Both the position numbers and the translations under genes were made by a program. DNA of 64,000 bases from Nematostella vectensis (Eukaryota > Cnidaria > Anthozoa > Actiniaria > Edwardsiidae). The notes under the pieces are model-generated. The model saw only the letters and a program-made list of their open reading frames with translations. It had not been told where the DNA came from and did no database searches. The stretch is taken from NCBI RefSeq assembly GCF_932526225.1, contig NC_064046.1, positions 6,745,219-6,809,218 of the forward strand. The letters are read 5' to 3'. This document shows positions 57,959 to 64,000 of the stretch, one piece after another. How positions within the stretch are numbered: position 1 is the stretch's first letter; every line of letters begins with the position of its first letter.

Positions 57959-58953
57959 CCCATTGACTCCTGGCTATTTTTGAGCTGAATCTACAAAAAA
58001 CAGACTGAAAACAGATACCTCCCCCCCTATTCTGAGTTTTATACAGCCCGTCAAAAGTCAAACACAGCTGCACCTAGTCAGAGGTATCCAAGCTTTCCAA
58101 CAGTGCTTTGCGGTCCCCCCTTTTAATCCCTCATCGTTGTGCTGAGGCCAGCACAAGTTGATGGTTGCTTGTATTTTCATCAAAAATACAGCTATGAGCA
58201 TATTAGGAGAGTGTCTCAGGACATCATGAAGTCTTTTGGGGCATAATTGAGTGCTTTGCTTATGGATATTTGCAAGCAAAGGTGGATTCATGATGATTTT
58301 TTCTTGTTTGGCTTTGCCTGGATAAGAAAATAATTTTCTAATGAATCACCACAGCTCTCCTATATGCTGTCTTTTCTGAAACCAAATTGATTCCAAAATT
58401 GTTTGCACTGCTATTCTGGGTCTGTATGACCTGGAATTGATTTGTTTGGCTTCGGGGTGAAAAGACTTATAAAAAACCATCTGACTTTGGGGAGAGGAGT
58501 GTTGACTGGCCCTCCCCCCGTGAATTTTTCCCTGGATCTCCCAGAACGCTTTTCAATCCGTAAAGGCATCTTCGTGGTTTTACAAGCCTTCAAGGAGTGG
58601 ACATTGTGTTTTGAGGCCATGGAAATGAACCTGGAGGATCAGAATAAAGGTATCTATTTGTGTCTTGAGCTGTGTTTGCTGATCTCTCTCCCTTGTGTTG
58701 TATTTTGAGCGTTTTATTGAGAGGGGTGATCTGCTTTTCTTTCCTTGTTCGGTTTGAAATTTGTCAAAGAACCTGTGCTATTGGCTTAAGAGTAGTTGCC
58801 AACACCTTGGTTGGATGCATATCTTCAAGACAATTTATCCCTTAGACCGATGCCTGAGTATCTTCATCTCGTTGTGTTTAGTTTGCATTTATGAATTTTT
58901 TGGGTTGTGGGTACTTCCCAAAGCCGGTACAGGCCGGTTGAGGGGTCAATGTG
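57959..58953 (+). mobile_element. piggyBac-like MITE, copy 2 (995 bp)
   Basis: It is flanked by TTAA on both sides (57955-57958 and 58954-58957), the piggyBac target duplication. The inverted ends cccattgactcctgg / ccggttgaggggtcaatgtg pair. It is the same length as copy 1 with about a dozen differences. Neither copy has a long protein. Confidence 0.88.
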
Positions 58954-59928
58954 TTAAAGATCAGTTTGGAAAAGGGTTGTTGATGAGATTGACAGCTGAA
59001 GGTGTTAATTGAGTCAAAATATCAGAAAATATCATGCATTTGTATTGTGGAATCTTGGAAAAAACTCTTTCTGTTTCTTTCTTATCAGCTCTACTACACA
59101 CATAGCAAGTTCTATCGCAAAGCCATTTTTGTTCTTGGAGCAAAATGTGTTTGACCTTTCCTGTATAGAAAATATGATAAATTTGCAAAAAAAAAAAAAT
59201 GTAATCGCTCAACGAAACAGGGTTTCAAAACTCTTTACTTTTTTACCTCAATGCCCCTAGCAGTTACTGCAAATTTTGGCTCAAATACTTTATTTATCCT
59301 GTAGGTATACACTGAAGAATATAGTTTGAATCCCCATAATTCAATTATTTTGCCTAAGAAGCATGCATTTTGCACAAAATTCCAAGCTAGCATCACCTCC
59401 AGTGTATTTTATTTAAAATACCGCTGGCTTTTGCTCCAAAAGTTGCCCTTTGCCCTCCCCAGAAGGGAAATTCTGTGTGCAAACGTATTCAAATTAGGGA
59501 TGCGTGATATATGAGCCCTAATTAATTTGACCTTTTGAACAGCATGTCACCAAATCATTTCAGTGCAAAATTAAATAAATACAATACCCTTCCAAGTTTT
59601 TTTTTTACATTCTTCTTGTCTATTTTGAGCTATTGAATGTATAACTTGGTCCACATCCGACTTTTAGTACTAAGTAAACTTACATTTTGATGTTGTACAA
59701 GCATGACCTTATCTAAGAATTGACAGATGTGCAAAGCTATTAATGATTCACATCCACAAAAACATCTGTATATTTTACTTGCTTCTTGAGTGAGAACTTT
59801 TTGATGTAAAGAAAAATAAATAGCAGATATGAAAAATAGATGGTTATCCAAAACCACTTGAGTAGTTTTTTTTTTAATCGAACACCATCATTTTTTGCCG
59901 GTGCAAGTACCCACCAGAATACTGAATA

Positions 59929-60175
59929 AGATTCACCAAAACAGTACAATATACAAAACACCTCAGTAATCAAACCAGAATAATGAATAAGATTCATCAA
60001 AAACAGTACAATTTACAAAACAGCTCAGTAATCAAACCAGAATACCGAATAAGATTTACCAAAACAGTACAATATACAAAACACCTCAGTAATCAAACCA
60101 GAATACTGAATACTGTAAGATTCACCAAAACAGTACAATATAAAAAAACCCTGAGTAATTTTAAACCAGAATACT
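59929..60175 (+). repeat. ~60-bp minisatellite, four units
   Basis: aagatt(c/t)a(c/t)c-aaaacagtacaat markers start at 59,929, 59,989, 60,050 and 60,117. Confidence 0.88.
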
Positions 60176-60266
60176 GGCTACAGTATTCAGCTGCTCGATT
60201 TCAGGCCAGATAGGCGGGGATTTTGCTGTTGGTCGCCATGGGATCATCCTTGGTAATAGCATACTA

Positions 60267-61847
60267 GATATATTTAGGCACTGCCTAAAGCGACCTTCAC
60301 ACTAATAGTGCGCTCTACAGATGAGATCGTGCTATATATAAATTCTCTAACTACACACTTTCCACACTTAAAATGCGCTTTACAAATATGATCGTGCTAT
60401 ACACAAATTCTCTAAATTCAAGACACAATTCAGGACATTGGACAAATGTTTTCAGTTTCTATATTACAGTATATACACTAGAGAAATTATTATCAGGAGA
60501 TACAATCTTTAATCTATTATATATTATATATATCAAAATAATATTTTTTCATCAACCAACCCAGGTTTACGAAATCACTTGGATTTACAAAATATAAAAA
60601 TGTTAGGTTTGAGCAATTAACAGGCCGGCAAATGATCCATGCCTGCCCCCCAAAAAGCACACTGTAGGCCTGCAAATGATCCTGGCCAGCAAATGACCCC
60701 CCACAAAAAAAAAAAAAAACATAGCAGGCCCATAAATTATCCCATAACCATTTGCGGGCCGGTACAGCAATCCTTGTGATTTCAAAACTATTAAATTGTA
60801 TTTGTATAATTGAAGCATACTGTAAAAAAACACACTCAATAAAAAGGCTTGTAAATTTTTATAATTCATTCATGAGTTATAAACCTTCCAAAAGAGATCA
60901 GAACAACACATGCTTCTGATAAATTTCGATAAACAGCTGTCAAACACTACTATATAAGCATTGGACTCAATAAATCTGATTGGGATGTGAAATAGGAAAC
61001 TAAAAGCTTTAAATTTAGGTGCATGAATCTTTGCCGAAAGTAAAAGGAAAAGATTTCAACCGGGAATAGTCCGTATAAATAACACTAGCAATCAGGCGCA
61101 TTGTTTGGATGTACGCTTGCCTTAAAACCAATTTCAAATATATATTTTTTAATATTCACATTATACAGGATTTGCCTCTGTTATTTAGTGTGCCAAGTTT
61201 AAATCTGATTTTATCCAAAATAGAATAGGAAATACAGGGAACAGAACAGGCAATTTCAGTTATACTTATTGTTTTGATAATCTCTATACTGTGAACAGAA
61301 CGAACAAAAGCATTCTCCTGATAAAAACATTTGTATTCACCTGAGCCACACTTCTCCATGCCAGATTCAAGAGAGTCCATATTAATTCACCATATTAATT
61401 AATTAACCTGTGTCATCTCGACAAGTCCCTCTAAAGTTGAGTCATCGTCTTTTGGTTTCCTATTCAACAACACACCTAATTTGTAATTTTGTGCCAAATG
61501 CCATGGTTTCTTGAAGGCTTTTGCCTTTTATAAGTTCACCTTCCATAGGGATCGGAGTTCACCTTAGACGGCTGAACTAACATTCGTTTATTTTCACAGT
61601 GTTTTATAGTACTATAACTGTATAAGTTTGTTTAGCAAATGATGAATAAAGAAAATTTAAATATTTTTTTCTGTACTTGCACGCGTTCCCACATTGGCAC
61701 CTTTCAATTTTCGGCCAATAGAGAGAGAGAGAGAGAGAGAGTAACAGCAGACATCGGAGAAGCACAGGAATCCCATCGTGACCACGAAAGCTTTATCGTA
61801 TAGCTAGACCACTTTTCTATGACTATGGGGCTTCGCAGGGGCTCCGC
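60267..61847 (-). mobile_element. Old family A copy in intron 5
   Basis: End B on the left (tatttaggcactgcctaaagcg) and decayed end A on the right (ctatgactatggggcttcgc ... gctccgc before TA) delimit about 1.58 kb. It is more diverged than the copies elsewhere. Confidence 0.6.
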
Positions 61848-61885
61848 TATGACTGGAGCTAATGATTATTTGATGTACTTTTCAG

Positions 61886-61987
61886 CCAAACCTGTACCCA
61901 ACAGTAGGGCTTCAAACACCTGGTGAGGTGGTGGATGCTAACTTCGGACAGCTTCCTTTTGTCTATAATATAGAAGAAGAGATGAAG
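61886..61987 (+). CDS. RANBP9/10: RanBP9/10 exon 6 (SPRY end)
   Basis: 102 nt, phase 0 to 0, between ttcag and gtacaa. It encodes '[20 protein letters not shown]' and '[14 protein letters not shown]', the conserved end of SPRY. Confidence 0.95.
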
Positions 61988-62689
61988 GTACAACAGAAAA
62001 CTACATTCAACTCTCTGCTAAATTAAACTTTCCCAAGCTCCTCTTGTATCAGCTCTTTTGAAAATAGGCTTGGATACCTTTAAAATTGAAGTTTTCACCT
62101 AACTTTGTAATTGTTTTGTTTTGTTTTTCAGGTCTGCTATAAATCATAATATAACCATAATAATACCATATAACCAATAACCATAATATAGATACTTCCA
62201 GTATTTAACAGTTGATTACCGATACAGTTTATTATCAGAATAACAGGAACAAATTGAAATAAACTTCTGGAGAATGCAAATCCCCAAAACAATATAATAT
62301 ATACAATTTTTTTTACGCTGGATATCCCTTTTTTACAGAAAAAAAATATTTTTTAACAAAAACAAATATATACAAATGTATATTCCTTCACAGGCGTCCT
62401 AGGGGCGGACCATTTGACTTTTGAGGGGGGGGGGATTTTGAAAAGCAAAGCATTTAATGAACACTCCCTTACTGTGTAAATAAGTTAACTGCGTAAAAAA
62501 ATTAAAATATCATTTACTTGCAGTTTGCAGCCTGACATTCCACTAGCATGTTTCGTGGTTTATGAAATACAACATTACAGTACACTATTTTTTAATAATG
62601 TGCAAATAAAAAAGCAGACATTTTTTTCCTTTTTTTCTTTGTTTTATAGTTATCTAAATATTTACACATACTGATTATGTTGTTTCCAG

Positions 62690-62772
62690 GAAATCAGCAT
62701 GTTCACTCGTAACACAATAGAGAAATACCCAGTGTGTGACAAAGAAGGCATCTGGCAAACCACTTTACAGAA
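62690..62772 (+). CDS. RANBP9/10: RanBP9/10 exon 7
   Basis: 83 nt between tttccag and gtaagt, left in phase 2. It encodes 'YPVCDKEGIWQTTLQK', matching the vertebrate linker that precedes the LisH domain. LisH, CTLH and CRA exons should lie beyond 64000. Confidence 0.9.
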
Positions 62773-64000
62773 GTAAGTAGAAGTCAAAGTTTTTGGCTGC
62801 TCAACCTCTTCCACTCCGTACAGCACAGCCTCTCCTGCCATTGAAAATTGAGGCAGATCCTGCCACTGTTTTACATTTCAGAGTCACACAAAGCATCCTT
62901 TGACATCAGCTCCTGTAATTCAAACAAGTAAATCATCTAATGGGCAATTCCACATGAGAAGTGTAAAAATGCTTTTTTGGAAAAGCAGCTTAGTTTGAAA
63001 ACAATTGCAATAAATCATAGCTAAAATACTTGAATTTGTCAAAAAACAGAGAATTTAGGCCAGATGATTACTCAGGGAGGTACCCTTGGGTCAAAATGTT
63101 TAAAACTTTTATGCAGCTCAAATTGGCACTATGAGTACACCATGTTTTTACACAAAAATAAAAATGAAAATAAAATGGTGATATATGAAAATACTTTTCA
63201 TTAATATGGAGTTGTTTCATGATAAGCAGTCTCTGTCAAGGTGTGGGGGTGTGATAATTTATATTTTTGTTGTTTTCGTTACGGACGTTACATCAGAAAT
63301 GGTTACGGACGTTACATCAGAAATGGTTACGGACGTTACATCAGAAAAAACACAGTTTTGTTTTCTTTAAAACCAACTGAACAGGAATCTTCTCATGAGC
63401 TCTGGCAATCTTCTGAATTAGTTAGGGGGTGCACAGTATATGCAAAGATATTTTGGCTATGTGTTTATTTTGTAGCTGTAAAAGTGTTACAGACGTTACA
63501 CAATTAGCGTTACGGACGTTACACAAATAGCGTTACGGATGTTACAATGCATTTGCTTTCACTAAAAAAAGAAGTAATAAATAGTTTTATTGGCTGCAAA
63601 GATGCTTCATTTAAGAATGGCTTCAAAGTAACCATAAAATATTATTTATTACATTGTAGGTATTAACCATCATGCTTAAAAATTATTTCATGTGGATGTT
63701 AAGGACGGATGTTAATGTAACGGATGTTAATGTAACTGAATGCCAAATTTCTAAGCAATTTAGGTGAAGCTTTATCTCATAACTAACTTTTGTTTTACCA
63801 CCAAAGATTTGGCTTTAACTAATATATTTTTAAATCACAAGGGGACAAATCACAAAAATTGCCCTCTGAATGTAACTTCCGTAACAAAGAACTGCCCTAA
63901 TACTTTCAATCAAATATTGAAGTAACTTAACTTTTAATTTAAATCAGGGATATGTTTAAAATGTTATTCTACAGCTTGTCATCAGCTTGTAGTTTAAGCC
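62773..64000 (+). other. RanBP9/10 intron 7 (partial), with gttacggacgttaca repeats
   Basis: Three head-to-tail 24-base units (gttacggacgttacatcaga...) lie at 63,278-63,350, with scattered gttac-gacgttaca words to about 63,900. The outer words gggcaattcc (62,942) and, inverted, gggcagttctt (near 63,890) may be the ends of one ~950-bp MITE. No coding sequence. Confidence 0.55.

Larger units (their letters stand above)
56256..61885 (+). other. RanBP9/10 intron 5
   Basis: 5.6-kb intron, gtaagt ... ttttcag. It holds two piggyBac-like MITEs, a 60-bp minisatellite, a cluster of 'ggccngcaaatgatcc' words (60,623-60,770) and an old family A copy. Confidence 0.8.

Overview
This window is animal nuclear DNA, most likely from a cnidarian such as a sea anemone or coral. 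The evidence is one host gene with introns and strongly conserved exons (a RanBP9/RanBP10 orthologue, 49.5-62.8 kb), embedded in AT-rich DNA full of transposons. There are no bacterial operons, ribosome binding sites or CRISPR arrays. The lineage is inferred from the mix of element types, not proven.

1-25.5 kb is a four-level nest. An outer DNA transposon of a family called here family A (2066-25523) was hit by a second family A copy (2292-5100) and by a complete Polinton/Maverick virus-like element (7794-24878, ~195 bp inverted repeats, 6-bp target duplication with one mismatch). The Polinton was itself hit by a third family A copy (21164-24332). The Polinton carries, on the minus strand, a small conserved ORF, protein-primed-type DNA polymerase B, a zinc finger, a retroviral-type integrase with chromodomain preceded by a parvovirus-like phospholipase A2 domain, an adenain-type protease, a Gly/Ala-rich minor virion protein, the major capsid protein, a small virion-like protein, the penton-like minor capsid protein and two conserved unknowns. 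On the plus strand it carries the packaging ATPase, collagen-like fibre genes and a hydrophobic conserved protein. Near the right end lies a truncated VLTF3-like zinc-ribbon gene on the minus strand. Most genes have stops or frameshifts, so this is a fossil.

26.8-42.7 kb is a 142-bp tandem satellite split in two by another family A element (27631-41702) with an exact TA duplication. That element holds further family A copies, a Penelope-like GIY-YIG fragment and a degenerate Ty3/Gypsy retrotransposon whose 5' LTR is cut by yet another family A copy.

42.7-49.4 kb is mostly non-coding. It holds a tRNA-derived SINE beside an integrase relic, a 132-bp minisatellite that stays open in one frame, and a perfect 49-bp hairpin.

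49.1-64 kb holds the RanBP9/10 gene: promoter region with an inverted-repeat element, exon 1 at 49457, SPRY-domain exons 2-6, and exon 7 leading towards LisH/CTLH exons beyond the window. Its introns hold a LINE relic, two 995-bp piggyBac-like MITEs, minisatellites and an old family A copy.
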